Origin: Mycolicibacterium aromaticivorans JS19b1 = JCM 16368
GTDB lineage: Bacteria > Actinomycetota > Actinomycetes > Mycobacteriales > Mycobacteriaceae
DNA length: 64,000 nt
Direction of reading: 5' to 3'
Assembly (NCBI RefSeq): GCF_000559085.1
Contig: NZ_JALN02000001.1
Span: forward strand, 1,550,001-1,614,000
In this document: positions 35,987-47,479 of the stretch, in pieces
Layout of the letters: each line of letters opens with the position of its first letter
Position numbering within the stretch: position 1 is the stretch's first letter
Notes under the pieces: model-generated
Databases searched by the model: none
The model's input: only the letters and a program-made list of their open reading frames with translations
What the model was told of the DNA's origin: nothing
Translations under genes and position numbers: made by a program

Positions 35987-38002
35987 GTGTCTTCGCCGAC
36001 GTCGCTGATGAAGCGCTTGGTACTGGGTCGGCCGTTTCGCAGCGACAGCCTCGGTCACACCCTGCTGTCCAAGCGAATCGCGTTACCCGTCTTCGCCAGC
36101 GACCCGTTGTCGTCGGTCGCCTACGCGACCCAGGAAATCCTGCTCATCCTGACCCTCGGGGGCCTCGCCTACATCCACCTGACGCCCTACGTGGGTGCCG
36201 CCGTAGTGGTCCTTCTGGCCGTAGTTGTGCTCTCCTACCGCCAGGTCGTTCGGGCCTACCCCAGTGGAGGTGGGTCCTACGAAGTGGTGTCCAAGAATCT
36301 CGGTCCGCTGGCCGGGCTGGTGGTGGCCGCCGCGCTCTTGGTGGACTACGTGATGACCGTTGCGGTCTCAGTGGCCGCGGGCGTGGACAACATCATCTCA
36401 GCCTTCCCGGATCTCAACGCCTACCGAGTAGGCATCAACATCGGATTTGTCATCCTGCTGACCGCGATGAACCTTCGCGGCGTACGAGAATCCGGTCGAG
36501 CCTTCGCCATTCCGACCTATGCCTTCATCGTGGGCGTCTACCTGATGGTCGGGCTCGGTCTGCTACGCGCCCTGCTGGGACATCCGCCGGTGGCCGAGAG
36601 CGCCGGCTACGGAATACGGGCAGAGCAAGTCGGACTGACCACTGTTGCGCTCATCTTGCTTGTGCTCCGCGCCTTCTCCTCGGGCTGCACCGCGCTGACC
36701 GGCGTCGAGGCCATCTCCAACGGGGTTCCAGCGTTCCGTAAACCCAAGGCGCTCAACGCAGCCCGGACCATGGCCGCAATGGGGTTGCTGGCTGTCACCA
36801 TGTTCGCCGGTGTCACCGTGCTGGCGCTGATCGCCAAGACTCGAGTAGTGGAGAACACCTGCGACCTCGTCGGCTTCCACGGCGACTGCACAACCGAACC
36901 GCAACGCACCGTCATCGCGCAACTTGCGGCCGCCGTGTTCGGCAACAACAGCGTCATGTTCTTTTACATCCAGGCCGCCACAGCACTGATCCTGGTACTC
37001 GCGGCCAACACCGCCTACAACGGATTTCCCCTGCTGGCATCGATTCTCGCCCAGGATCGCTATCTGCCCCGGCAACTTCAGAATCGGGGTGACCGACTGG
37101 CCTACTCCAACGGCATCATCCTGCTCGCCGTCGTCGCAGGCGGACTGATCTACGCCTTCGACGGGTCGGTCACCCGGCTGATCCAGCTGTACATCATGGG
37201 TGTCTTCACGTCGTTCACGCTCTGCCAGGCAGGCATGGTGCGGCACTGGAATTCAGAGCTGAGGCATGCGACCACACCGGCTCTACGCCGAAAGATAAAC
37301 AGCGGCAGAGCAGTCAATGCGTTCGGGGCACTCCTGACCGGCTTGGTGCTCGTGGTGGTCATGATTACGAAGTTCACCCACGGTGCCTATCTCGTGGTCA
37401 TCGCGATCCCCGTGCTATGTGCGCTGATGCACGCCATCCACCGCCACTACGCCTCGGTTCGCGACGAATTGCGGCTCGCTCCCGACGATGAAGCGACCCT
37501 CCCGAGCCGGGTACACGCAGTCGTGCTGGTCTCGGGGTGGAACAAAGCCACTCAGCGCGCGATCCTGTATGCGCGCGCGACCAGGCCCCACACGTTGACC
37601 GCCCTGACCGTGAACATCAACGACGACGACACCCGGGCGCTGCACCGCGAATGGGAAGCCTTGGACATCGACGTACCCCTGAAGGTGGTGGAGTCGCCGT
37701 ACCGCGAGATAACCCGGCCGGTCTTGCAATACGTGAAGCGCGCGCGACAGCGGCCTCGCGATGTGGTGTGCGTGTACATACCGGAAACCGTGGTGGGGCG
37801 ATGGTGGGAAAACCTGTTGCACAACCAAAGCTCACTGCGACTCAAAGCACGCCTGCTGTTCGAACCCGACGTGATGGTGACCAGCGTTCCATACCAACTC
37901 CACACCGCCGCGCGCCGCGACGTCACCAAGGCCGAACACAGCCCCGGCGACGTCCGCAGCGGCGTTGACCGATCGGTGCGCTACGACAGAAACCTCGACT
38001 GA
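35987..38002 (+). CDS. APC-superfamily K+ permease, KimA-like
   Basis: 671 residues: about twelve membrane helices (to about 490) and a cytosolic C-terminal domain. The opening FASDPLSSVAYATQEILLIL, YPSGGGSYEVVSKNLG, ANTAYNGFPLLASILAQDRYLPRQL and NGIILLAVVAG are the signature of the KUP/KimA-type potassium importers (Rv2690c-like in M. tuberculosis). The C-terminal part (VVLVSGWNKATQRAILYARA, VCVYIPETVVGRWWENLLHNQ) matches the soluble domain of this family. It follows the kdp operon, giving a second K+ uptake route of different mechanism. GTG start with a leaderless -10. Confidence 0.82.
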   Translation: MSSPTSLMKRLVLGRPFRSDSLGHTLLSKRIALPVFASDPLSSVAYATQEILLILTLGGLAYIHLTPYVGAAVVVLLAVVVLSYRQVVRAYPSGGGSYEVVSKNLGPLAGLVVAAALLVDYVMTVAVSVAAGVDNIISAFPDLNAYRVGINIGFVILLTAMNLRGVRESGRAFAIPTYAFIVGVYLMVGLGLLRALLGHPPVAESAGYGIRAEQVGLTTVALILLVLRAFSSGCTALTGVEAISNGVPAFRKPKALNAARTMAAMGLLAVTMFAGVTVLALIAKTRVVENTCDLVGFHGDCTTEPQRTVIAQLAAAVFGNNSVMFFYIQAATALILVLAANTAYNGFPLLASILAQDRYLPRQLQNRGDRLAYSNGIILLAVVAGGLIYAFDGSVTRLIQLYIMGVFTSFTLCQAGMVRHWNSELRHATTPALRRKINSGRAVNAFGALLTGLVLVVVMITKFTHGAYLVVIAIPVLCALMHAIHRHYASVRDELRLAPDDEATLPSRVHAVVLVSGWNKATQRAILYARATRPHTLTALTVNINDDDTRALHREWEALDIDVPLKVVESPYREITRPVLQYVKRARQRPRDVVCVYIPETVVGRWWENLLHNQSSLRLKARLLFEPDVMVTSVPYQLHTAARRDVTKAEHSPGDVRSGVDRSVRYDRNLD

Positions 38003-38028
38003 GCGATTGACGGCCCGTATTGACGGGT

Positions 38029-38535
38029 ATGCAGCACCCCATGGAAACGGCCCGTTCGGGCAGGCTGCAGCGGGCGAGGGTAGGCCTGCTGGCGGTACAG
38101 GGAGCCGCGATCCTGGTCGCCGGGGCGTTCGTCGTTGTCGCGATCGCCGGCTTCATTCCCGGTCTGACCACTCATCTGGACCAGCTGCATTGGGCTCATG
38201 GCTCGCGCTCCGAACTGTTCGGTGTCTTCGAGGTGTCGGTGGTGCACAACCTGGTGCACCTGTGCTTCGGTGTGGCCGGCCTGGTGCTGGCGGGCACGTT
38301 CGCCCGAGCGCGGGCGTACCTGATCGGCGGCGGGCTGATCTTCCTCGGTCTCTGGGTCTACGGTCTGCTCATCAACCTGTCTGGTCCGCGAAACATCTTG
38401 CCTATCAACAACGCCGACAACTGGCTTCACTTCGCGATCGGCGTGGTCATGACGCTGCTCGGTGTCACGCTGGCAGGCACCAAGATACCGACCGGGGCCG
38501 ACGGGGAACCGTTGGTGCTGCCCGAGGACGAGTGA
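38029..38535 (+). CDS. DUF4383-family membrane protein
   Basis: 168 residues with four membrane helices (VGLLAVQGAAILVAGAFVVV; NLVHLCFGVAGLVLAGTF; YLIGGGLIFLGLWVYGLLI; WLHFAIGVVMTLLGVTLAG). HNLVHLCFGVAGL and INNADNWLHFAIGVVM are typical of DUF4383, whose function is unknown. ATG at 38029; a TTG at 38020 is the alternative. It ends 8 nt before the 3' end of the convergent ppx. Confidence 0.75.
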   Translation: MQHPMETARSGRLQRARVGLLAVQGAAILVAGAFVVVAIAGFIPGLTTHLDQLHWAHGSRSELFGVFEVSVVHNLVHLCFGVAGLVLAGTFARARAYLIGGGLIFLGLWVYGLLINLSGPRNILPINNADNWLHFAIGVVMTLLGVTLAGTKIPTGADGEPLVLPEDE

Positions 38536-38542
38536 GAGACGC

Positions 38543-39511
38543 TCAGGCCAGGGACAGCGCGATCCCGTCGAGGATGTCGTGCTCGCTGACCACCAACTCG
38601 TCGATCCCCGCCCGCTGACCGAGCGCATAGGCGAGTTCCTCCACGACAATCGAACCACCGCCGATGACGTCGACGCGACCCTCGTGCATAGGACCGAGCG
38701 CGGCACGCTGCTTACGGGTCATCCCGACGAGTTGTTCGCACACCGCCAGCAAGTCCGGAAACCCGATCCGCGACAGGTGAATCGCAGCGGGATCGTACGT
38801 CGTCATCCGTTGGGCCAGCGCGGCGATCGTGGTGAACGTCCCCGCCACCCCCACCCAGGTCTTGGCCTGGTCCACGGGTACCGCACGCAGAGCCTCGCCG
38901 AGACGTTCCCGCACCACCTCGCGGGCAGCGGCGATCTCGGTCGCGGTCGGCGGATCGGAGTGCAGGCAGCGTTCGGTCAGCCGCACGCATCCGATGTCGG
39001 CGGAGAAGCTGGCCTGCACGCCGCCGTCACGGACCCCGCTGCCCACCACCACCTCGGTCGAACCGCCGCCGAGGTCAACAACCACGAACGGCACTGCGGC
39101 GTGAGCGAGTTCGCCCACCGCGCCGTTGAACGACAGCTCGGCTTCCTCGTGCCCGCTGATCACCTCGGCGATCGCACCGGACACGACCGGGTCCAACACT
39201 TCGGCCGTCATCGCGAAGAACACGTCACGATTGGCCGCATCCCGAGTCGCCGACGTCGCCACCATCCGCACCTTGCCGACGTCGAACTGCTTGAGCAGCG
39301 CGGCGTAGTCGACCAGCGCGGCATGTGTGCGGGCCAGTGCTTCAGGGACGAATTGCCCTGTGGCGTCGACACCTTCGCCCAGCCGCACGATGCGCATCTC
39401 CCGGTGCACATCGTGCAGGCGCCCCCCGGCCAGATCTGCGATCAGCAGCCGGATCGAGTTGGTGCCGCAGTCGATGGCCGCAACCCGGTTCGTCTCTACG
39501 ATGATGTCCAC
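38543..39511 (-). CDS. ppx: Ppx/GppA exopolyphosphatase-family phosphatase
   Basis: Acts on polyphosphate and/or pppGpp in the stringent response. 322 residues from GTG at 39511, which overlaps the DUF501 gene by 16 bp; the upstream GAGGA supports this start. ASKHA-fold motifs: AIDCGTNSIRLLIAD (phosphate 1), ATSATRDAANRD, VVDLGGGSTEVVVG (phosphate 2) and VIGGGSIVVEEL. It corresponds to Rv1026 by order. Short Ppx proteins of this type have only the N-terminal two-domain core. Confidence 0.9.
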   Translation of the reverse strand: MDIIVETNRVAAIDCGTNSIRLLIADLAGGRLHDVHREMRIVRLGEGVDATGQFVPEALARTHAALVDYAALLKQFDVGKVRMVATSATRDAANRDVFFAMTAEVLDPVVSGAIAEVISGHEEAELSFNGAVGELAHAAVPFVVVDLGGGSTEVVVGSGVRDGGVQASFSADIGCVRLTERCLHSDPPTATEIAAAREVVRERLGEALRAVPVDQAKTWVGVAGTFTTIAALAQRMTTYDPAAIHLSRIGFPDLLAVCEQLVGMTRKQRAALGPMHEGRVDVIGGGSIVVEELAYALGQRAGIDELVVSEHDILDGIALSLA

Positions 39512-39993
39512 TCCTCGTTGTCCAGGATTCCCGCCATCCCCGGCTCGACGGCCAGCACGGCCAACGCCTCGTCGCCAAATGGGTTGATGCCCCTGCCTTT
39601 CGCCAATGAATGCGCGATCACCACGTGCAGACACTTGACCCGATCGGGCATGCCACCGCCGGTGAAAGTGGTGCCCAGCGGCTCGATCGCGTCACGCTCG
39701 GCCAGGTACGACTCGTGAGCCCGCCGATAGGCCGCGGCCAGGTCCGGGTCCTGGGCCAACCGCTCACTCATACCGCGCATGAGCCCGTCGGACTCCAGGC
39801 GGCTCGCCGCTGCGGTCAGCACCGGATGGGTCAGGTAGTACAGCGTCGGGAACGGAGTACCGTCCGGCAGGCGGGGGGCGGTCTTGACCACGGCCGGTTC
39901 ACCGTTCGGGCAGCGATAGGCGATCTCCAGTACGCCGCGCGGCTCGCGCCCGAGCTGTCGCGCCACCGCGTCGAGATCGGCGGGATCAACCAC
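39496..39993 (-). CDS. DUF501 protein (Rv1025-like)
   Basis: 165 residues, soluble. Conserved blocks: RGVLEIAYRCPNGEPAVVKTAPRLPDGTPFPTLYYLTHP (positions about 19-57, shown by its ends RGVLEIAYRCPNG and FPTLYYLTHP) and GMPDRVKCLHVVIAHSLAKG, near NPFGDEAL. The family is unassigned but almost always lies between the ftsB/divIC-like gene and ppx in actinobacteria, as here. GTG at 39993 overlaps the upstream gene by 8 bp. Catalytic function is not known. Confidence 0.85.
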   Translation of the reverse strand: MVDPADLDAVARQLGREPRGVLEIAYRCPNGEPAVVKTAPRLPDGTPFPTLYYLTHPVLTAAASRLESDGLMRGMSERLAQDPDLAAAYRRAHESYLAERDAIEPLGTTFTGGGMPDRVKCLHVVIAHSLAKGRGINPFGDEALAVLAVEPGMAGILDNEEWTSS

Positions 39994-40681
39994 CGGGCGC
40001 CGGGGGTGGTGCGGGACCGGGTTCCGGTGGCGGCGCAGTATCGGCGGCCGGGACCGGTGGCGGCCCGTGCGGGGTGTCGGCGATGGTGTGCCACAACGAG
40101 GTGTACCAGGGGTCGTTGCTGCGCACCGGCGCGGCCTGGGGGCCGTTATCGGTTGTGACGACGGCTCCCGGCGGCAGCTGCACCTGGTAGGGAATGTCGC
40201 CCGGCATCACGAAGCCGAGTCGCTCACGAGCCTGCGCCGCGATGTACACCGGATCACCCAGCTTGGCCTTCTGCGACTCCAGATCGGCGATCTGCTTTCG
40301 CAGCGCGGCCTCTGCCGCGGCGAGCTGCTTCATCTCGGTGCGCTGCGCGAAATAGGTGCGCACCGGACCGGCGATGGTCAGCGTGAGCACGCAGACCACC
40401 GCCGCCAGGATGGCCGCGCGGCGCGCGGTGAAGCCCAGCCGCTGTTCGCTCTGACGCTCCGCCGACGCCGCGATTGCACGGCGGACCGGTTCGGTGACCG
40501 TGTGCCCGGTCTCGGATGCGCCAGGCCCGGTAACTCCGACCGCCTCCGGTTTGGCTCTGGTCTCGGCGGGACGGGGGTCTTTCTTGGCCGACGGCGACGT
40601 GCGCGAGCGGACACGACCCGAGCCCCCCGGCCGGGAGGCCGGTGAGCGTCGCTTCGAGTCAGGCCGCTTGCTTTCCGCCAC
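39986..40681 (-). CDS. FtsB/DivIC-like septum formation protein
   Basis: 231 residues. A basic disordered N-terminus (RPDSKRRSPASRPGGSGRV), one membrane helix (AAILAAVVCVLTLTIAGPV, about 90-108), an extracytoplasmic coiled coil (EMKQLAAAEAALRKQIADLE), the RLGFVMPGDIPYQV block, and a Pro-rich tail. This is the layout of the actinobacterial DivIC/FtsB component of the FtsQLB divisome subcomplex (Rv1024-like). It follows eno by 23 nt and overlaps DUF501. Confidence 0.85.
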   Translation of the reverse strand: MAESKRPDSKRRSPASRPGGSGRVRSRTSPSAKKDPRPAETRAKPEAVGVTGPGASETGHTVTEPVRRAIAASAERQSEQRLGFTARRAAILAAVVCVLTLTIAGPVRTYFAQRTEMKQLAAAEAALRKQIADLESQKAKLGDPVYIAAQARERLGFVMPGDIPYQVQLPPGAVVTTDNGPQAAPVRSNDPWYTSLWHTIADTPHGPPPVPAADTAPPPEPGPAPPPAPGG

Positions 40682-40704
40682 AGTCTCTTTCGGATCTCTG
40701 GAGG

Positions 40705-42788
<2,084 letters not shown>

Positions 42789-42870
42789 AGCACTCCTCGG
42801 GCCCAACCAAACATGTTCATCGTCCCACGGCTCCCGGGTCGTTAGTCCCTACCGGCGGGCCCGAACGGCC

Positions 42871-42885
42871 GGTAACTTCGTTACC
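42871..42885. promoter_or_regulatory. GGTAAC-ttc-GTTACC inverted repeat in the lpqU/efeU spacer
   Basis: Perfect 6-bp arms with a 3-nt centre, about 80 nt from the lpqU start and about 80 nt from the efeU start. It looks like a dimeric-regulator operator; the regulator is not known. Confidence 0.4.
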
Positions 42886-42895
42886 TATCGTCTGT

Positions 42896-42914
42896 TAAGG
42901 TGAGCCGATCCTTC
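42896..42914 (+). promoter_or_regulatory. IdeR (iron) box candidate 1 for efeUOB
   Basis: TAAGGTGAGCCGATCCTTC matches 15 of 19 positions of the recalled IdeR consensus TWAGGTWAGSCTWACCTWA. Its centre is about 60 nt before the efeU ATG, suitable for repression when Fe(II) is plentiful. Confidence 0.5.
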
Positions 42915-42915
42915 G

Positions 42916-42934
42916 TTTGGTAAGCCTTGCTTGA
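42916..42934 (+). promoter_or_regulatory. IdeR (iron) box candidate 2 for efeUOB
   Basis: TTTGGTAAGCCTTGCTTGA also matches 15 of 19 consensus positions and begins 20 bp after box 1. Tandem iron boxes are known for several IdeR-regulated mycobacterial promoters. Confidence 0.5.
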
Positions 42935-42966
42935 CCGGCATTGTCTGAAGTTAGTTAGGACGCACG

Positions 42967-43923
42967 ATGACCCACCTGGCGGAAGTCTCGAGCGGCATCC
43001 AGACGACATTCAGCGCGGCCGCCCCCAATGTCAGCGCGCAGCTGTTCGGCAGCGGCCTGATCGGCGTCCGCGAGGGTCTGGAGGCCGGGATCATCGTCAT
43101 GGTCCTGATCGCCTTCCTGGTGAAATCCGATCGCCGCGACGCCCTGAAGTGGGTCTGGCTGGGCGTGGGCGCCGCGGTGCTGATGACCGTCGTCGTGTTT
43201 CTGACGATCCAGTACGGCACCTACACGATCACCGGCCTGGCTGCCGAAGCCATCGCCGGGGTCGCCTCCCTGGTGGCCGTCGTGATCGTCACCTCGATGG
43301 TGCTGTGGATGCGCAAGGCGTCCGCCGGCATGTCCGGTGAGCTGCGAGCCGGGATGTCGAAGGCACTCGAGACGGGTGCGTTCGCCGTATTCGCCCTGGC
43401 GTTCCTGGCCGTGGGCCGGGAGGGCGTCGAAACCGCACTGTTCATGGTCGGCTTCGCCGAAGCCGAGACTGCCTGGCCGCTGCTCGGGCTGCTGATCGGC
43501 GTCCTGGTCGCCGCCGCCATCGCCTGGGGTATGTACGCCGGGGCGGTGCGGATCAACCTGGCAAAGTTCTTCTCCTACACCGGCGTGTTCCTGATTCTGG
43601 TGGCCGCGGGCGTCCTGTCCTACGGCATCGGGGCGCTGCAGACCGTGGGCTGGCTGCCCGGCCTGGGCTCCAAGGCCTTCGACATCAGCTCCGAACACTG
43701 GTCGGCCTGGTACGGCGAGATCGTCCAGGGCGTCTTCAACATCACGCCCACCCCGACAGTGCTGCAGCTCATCTGCTGGCTGGCCTACATCGTCGTCGTG
43801 CTCGCCCTGTTCCTGCGGCCCACCCATTCCGCGCCGAAGCCCGCTCCGGCCACCGACGTCTCCCCCGACACCGGCTCCGAAGACCCGGAGCGCTCTCCCC
43901 TTACCGAAAGGTCCCATAAGTGA
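42967..43923 (+). CDS. efeU: EfeU, FTR1-type iron permease
   Basis: Imports iron across the membrane together with EfeO and EfeB. 318 residues, seven helices. The two REGLE-type iron motifs are present: REGLE (about 36-40) and REGVE (about 150-154). A hydrophilic C-terminal tail of about 40 residues follows the last helix. AGGA precedes the ATG at 42967 by 6 nt. efeO overlaps by GTGA. This three-gene system lies between lpqU and mazG, which are adjacent in M. tuberculosis as I recall, so it is an insertion relative to that order. Confidence 0.92.
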   Translation: MTHLAEVSSGIQTTFSAAAPNVSAQLFGSGLIGVREGLEAGIIVMVLIAFLVKSDRRDALKWVWLGVGAAVLMTVVVFLTIQYGTYTITGLAAEAIAGVASLVAVVIVTSMVLWMRKASAGMSGELRAGMSKALETGAFAVFALAFLAVGREGVETALFMVGFAEAETAWPLLGLLIGVLVAAAIAWGMYAGAVRINLAKFFSYTGVFLILVAAGVLSYGIGALQTVGWLPGLGSKAFDISSEHWSAWYGEIVQGVFNITPTPTVLQLICWLAYIVVVLALFLRPTHSAPKPAPATDVSPDTGSEDPERSPLTERSHK

Positions 43924-45086
43924 CGCTGCCCCACGGCATCAAGACGTCTACCGCCGCCGTCGCCGCGATCCTCGCCGGAGTCTCCCTGGCCGGATGCGCC
44001 GCCAAGGAAACGAAGTCTGCGGACTCGAGCAGCAAGGCAGCGTCCGAGATCACCGTGAACGCCACCGACACCGACTGCACGCTGTCGGGCACCCAGGCCG
44101 CCACCGGGCCGAGCACGTTCGTGGTCACCAACAACGGGACCAAGGTGACCGAGTTCTACGTGTACGGCGCGGGCGAGCGGGTGATGGGTGAGGTCGAGAA
44201 CATCTCCCCCGGCCTGCAGCGCAAGCTCGTCGTGCAACTCGCCGAGCCGGGCACGTACCAGACCGCGTGCAAGCCGGGGATGATCGGCGACGGCATCCGC
44301 GCCGACTTCACCGTCACCGGCAACGCCGTCGCAGTCGACACCCAGGGCGAATTCAAGGAAGCCGGTGAGAGTTACAAACGCTACGTCGACAGCCAGACAG
44401 ATGCCCTGATCCCGGCCACCCAGCTGTTCGTCGACGCGATCAAGAAGGGTGACGTCGCGGCGGCCAAGGCGCAGTACCCGGTTGCGCGTACGTACTACGA
44501 GCGCGTCGAGCCGGTGGCCGAGTCGTTCCCCAACGATCTCGACCCGCGCATCGACCTTCGCGAGGCCGACCTGGAACCCGGCCAGAAGTGGACCGGCTTC
44601 CACGCGCTCGAGAAACAGCTGTGGGTCACGGGTCTGCAGCCCGACGCCGGTGCGCTGGCCGACCAGCTGATGGCCGACGTCAAGGAGCTCAACGACGGTG
44701 TGAAGGCACCCGGCTGGACCATCGACTCCACCCAGATCGCCGGTGGCGCACAGGGTCTGCTCGACGAGATCGCGGCCAGCAAGATCAGCGGCGAAGAGGA
44801 CATCTTCAGCCATACCGACCTGTGGGACTTCAACGCCAACGTCCAGGGCAGCCAGACCGCGGTGGCCTCGGTCCGGCCGATCCTCGACAGCCGCAACGCC
44901 GATCTGGGCAAGCGGGTCGACAAGGGCTTCGCCGATGTCGAGGCGCTGCTGGCCAAGTACCGCAAGGGTGACGGCTTCGTGCTCTACGACACCGTGACCG
45001 AGCCCCAGCGACAGGAACTCTCGCGTGCGATCGACGCACTGAGCAAAGAGGTAAGCCAGGTGCAGGGTGTCATCGCTCCCCAGTAG
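43920..45086 (+). CDS. efeO: EfeO, iron-binding lipoprotein with cupredoxin and M75 domains
   Basis: Extracytoplasmic iron-binding partner of EfeU. 388 residues, GTG start overlapping efeU. Lipobox LAGC near residue 26. An N-terminal cupredoxin-like domain (about 40-140, ending GIRADFTVTG) precedes the imelysin/M75-type helical domain, with the HxxE metal site His228/Glu231 in GFHALEKQLW and the YPVARTYYERVEPVAESF block. Full-length, two-domain form. efeB overlaps its end by 20 bp. Confidence 0.92.
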   Translation: MTLPHGIKTSTAAVAAILAGVSLAGCAAKETKSADSSSKAASEITVNATDTDCTLSGTQAATGPSTFVVTNNGTKVTEFYVYGAGERVMGEVENISPGLQRKLVVQLAEPGTYQTACKPGMIGDGIRADFTVTGNAVAVDTQGEFKEAGESYKRYVDSQTDALIPATQLFVDAIKKGDVAAAKAQYPVARTYYERVEPVAESFPNDLDPRIDLREADLEPGQKWTGFHALEKQLWVTGLQPDAGALADQLMADVKELNDGVKAPGWTIDSTQIAGGAQGLLDEIAASKISGEEDIFSHTDLWDFNANVQGSQTAVASVRPILDSRNADLGKRVDKGFADVEALLAKYRKGDGFVLYDTVTEPQRQELSRAIDALSKEVSQVQGVIAPQ

Positions 45087-46383
45087 CGAGGACAAGCCGG
45101 CAACGACCTCTCCCGGGCCGGCACCGTCGGGAATGTCGCGGCGCAAGCTGTTCGGCGCGGCAGGCGTCACCGCCGCGGTGGTCGGTGCGGCGGGCGCCGG
45201 GGCGCTGGCCGGCCGGGCGTCCGCAGCCGGTGCGGTCACCGGCGGGCTGGACAAGCCGGTGCCGTTCCGAGGCGAGCACCAGGCCGGGATCGTCACTCCC
45301 GCCCAGGATCGGATGCACTTCGCCACCTTCGATGTGACTACCGAGTCCAGGGCTGATCTCGTCGCGATGCTCAAGGAGTGGACCGGCATGGCCGAGCGGA
45401 TGACCGCCGGCCAGGAAGCCGTCCACGACGGTGCTGTCGGGCTCAATCCCTATGCCCCACCGGCGGATACGGGTGAGGCGTTGGGTCTGACGCCGTCGCA
45501 GTTGACGTTGACCATCGGGTTCGGTCCATCGCTTTTCCTCAAGGACGGCAAGGACCGCTTCGGGTTGGCCGGCCAGAAGCCGCAGCTGCTGGAGGACCTG
45601 CCCAAGTTCCCGAACGAGACCATGGACCCGGCCCGCTGCGGCGGGGACATCGTCGTACAGGCCTGCGCCAACGACCCCCAGGTCGCAGTGCACGCGATCC
45701 GCAATCTGGCCCGGGTCGGCTTCGGCACCGTCGCGGTGCGGTACTCCCAGCTGGGGTTCGGCCGTACCTCCTCGACCACCCGGGAACAGTCCACACCGCG
45801 AAATCTCTTCGGGTTCAAGGACGGGACCGCGAACATCAAGGCCGAAGACACCGACACGCTGAACCAGCAGGTGTGGGTGGCCAAGGGCGACGGACCGGAC
45901 TGGATGACCGGCGGCAGCTACATGATCAGCCGTCGCATCCGAATGCGGATCGAATCATGGGACCGCACAACGCTTCTCGAGCAGGAGCGGGTGATCGGCC
46001 GACAGAAGGGCAGCGGTGCCCCCAATGGACTCAAGCAGGAGTTCGAGGAGCTGAACTTCGACATCGTCGACAACAAGAACGAGCCGTTGATCGACCGTTA
46101 CGCCCACGTGCGGCTGGCATCCCAGCAGCACCTGAACGGTATCCAGATCCTGCGCCGCGGTTACAACTTCACCGACGGCTCCGACGGATTCGGGCACCTG
46201 GACGCCGGACTGTTCTTCATCGCATTCGTGCGCAACCCGGCGACCCAATTCATCCCGATGCAGATGGAGCTGGCCCGCCGCGATCTGCTCAACGAGTACA
46301 TCACCCACACCGGCAGCGCGATCTTCGCGATCCCGCCGGGCCTGCGTGACGGCGACTACTGGGGTTCGACGCTGCTGGGCTGA
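45067..46383 (+). CDS. efeB: EfeB, Tat-exported DyP-type haem peroxidase
   Basis: Haem peroxidase of the EfeUOB system. 438 residues. The Tat signal is SRRKLFGAAGVTAAVVGAAG with cleavage near ASAA (about 54). DyP hallmarks: GFKDGT with Asp252, and the proximal haem ligand His347 in AHVRLA; RIRMRIESWDRTTLLEQE is the distal Arg region. GTG at 45067 overlaps efeO. The 3' end overlaps the convergent mazG by 28 bp. Confidence 0.93.
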   Translation: MSSLPSSEDKPATTSPGPAPSGMSRRKLFGAAGVTAAVVGAAGAGALAGRASAAGAVTGGLDKPVPFRGEHQAGIVTPAQDRMHFATFDVTTESRADLVAMLKEWTGMAERMTAGQEAVHDGAVGLNPYAPPADTGEALGLTPSQLTLTIGFGPSLFLKDGKDRFGLAGQKPQLLEDLPKFPNETMDPARCGGDIVVQACANDPQVAVHAIRNLARVGFGTVAVRYSQLGFGRTSSTTREQSTPRNLFGFKDGTANIKAEDTDTLNQQVWVAKGDGPDWMTGGSYMISRRIRMRIESWDRTTLLEQERVIGRQKGSGAPNGLKQEFEELNFDIVDNKNEPLIDRYAHVRLASQQHLNGIQILRRGYNFTDGSDGFGHLDAGLFFIAFVRNPATQFIPMQMELARRDLLNEYITHTGSAIFAIPPGLRDGDYWGSTLLG

Positions 46384-47479
46384 TCGGCCTCGAGCAGCTC
46401 ACTGCCCGCAAGGTCGTCGGCCAGCTCGGGCAAATCCAGATCGTCGTCGACACGCAGGAAGTCGACATCGTCGAGCACGTCGTCGTCGGTGACCACCTCG
46501 GGCACCAGCGGTAGCTCAAACGGCTCGGCATCCGGCGCCGGCCAGTGCCTGCGCCACTCGTCGGCGCTGACCGCGCCCAACGCCGCGACGGCGTCGAGTT
46601 CCGTTGCGGCGTCGGTATCGCGGCGGTTCGCCGCGATCGCGCGCTCGACGGCTCGTACGGTGTCCATGAATTCCAGCACGTCGGTGCGCAGCTCGTTCTC
46701 GGCATCGCGCTCCGCCGCTACCGTCACCGTGACGATCGATGCCGGGATCAGCTCCGGCGGCAGCCCGGCGGTCGTCACCCGGGCAATCACCTTCTGCGCC
46801 AGCGCCAGTGCCGGCTGAGCGGTCGGCACGTCGTCGACACAGGAGACCCGGTTGCTCTTCCCCAGATTCTCCGCGGCCTTGCGCTGTTCCCACTGGGCCA
46901 GTTGGTCTTCCAGCGAGATCGACTCTCCGGCCAGCACCGCGGGCACCCGGTTGCCGAGCTTGCGCACCAGCGCGTCGGCGACGTCGTCGATGGTGAACCC
47001 GTGCAACGCCTCCTCGGCGATCCGGGCGTGAAATAGGACCTGCAGCAACACATCTCCGAGTTCCTCTCGCAGTTCGTCGGCGTTGCCGCCGCGAACCGCG
47101 TCGAAGAGCTCGTAGGTTTCCTCCAACAGGTAGCGCCGCAGCGAGTCGTGGGTCTGTTCGCTCTCCCACGGCCCGGCCGTGCGCAGCTTGTCCATGATCG
47201 CGACCGCGTCGACCAGCCGCTCGCCGGACTGCGGGGCGGGTGCGGCGATCAGCCGCTCACCGGCGGACAGCCGGGCCCGCACCCCGGGGTGCTGCCGATC
47301 GGAGGAGAGGAGAACCGGGGCTGGGTCTTCAGAGTCGCCGGTGAACCACGGCCGCGCCGACGGCAGCGACCACGGCACCTTGACCGGCATCTCCTCGGTG
47401 TACTGCACGTCACCGCCCAGCAGCTCAACGGCGTCGACGGGGACGAGCGACGGACGACGCGGATCGACCAGGATGACGG

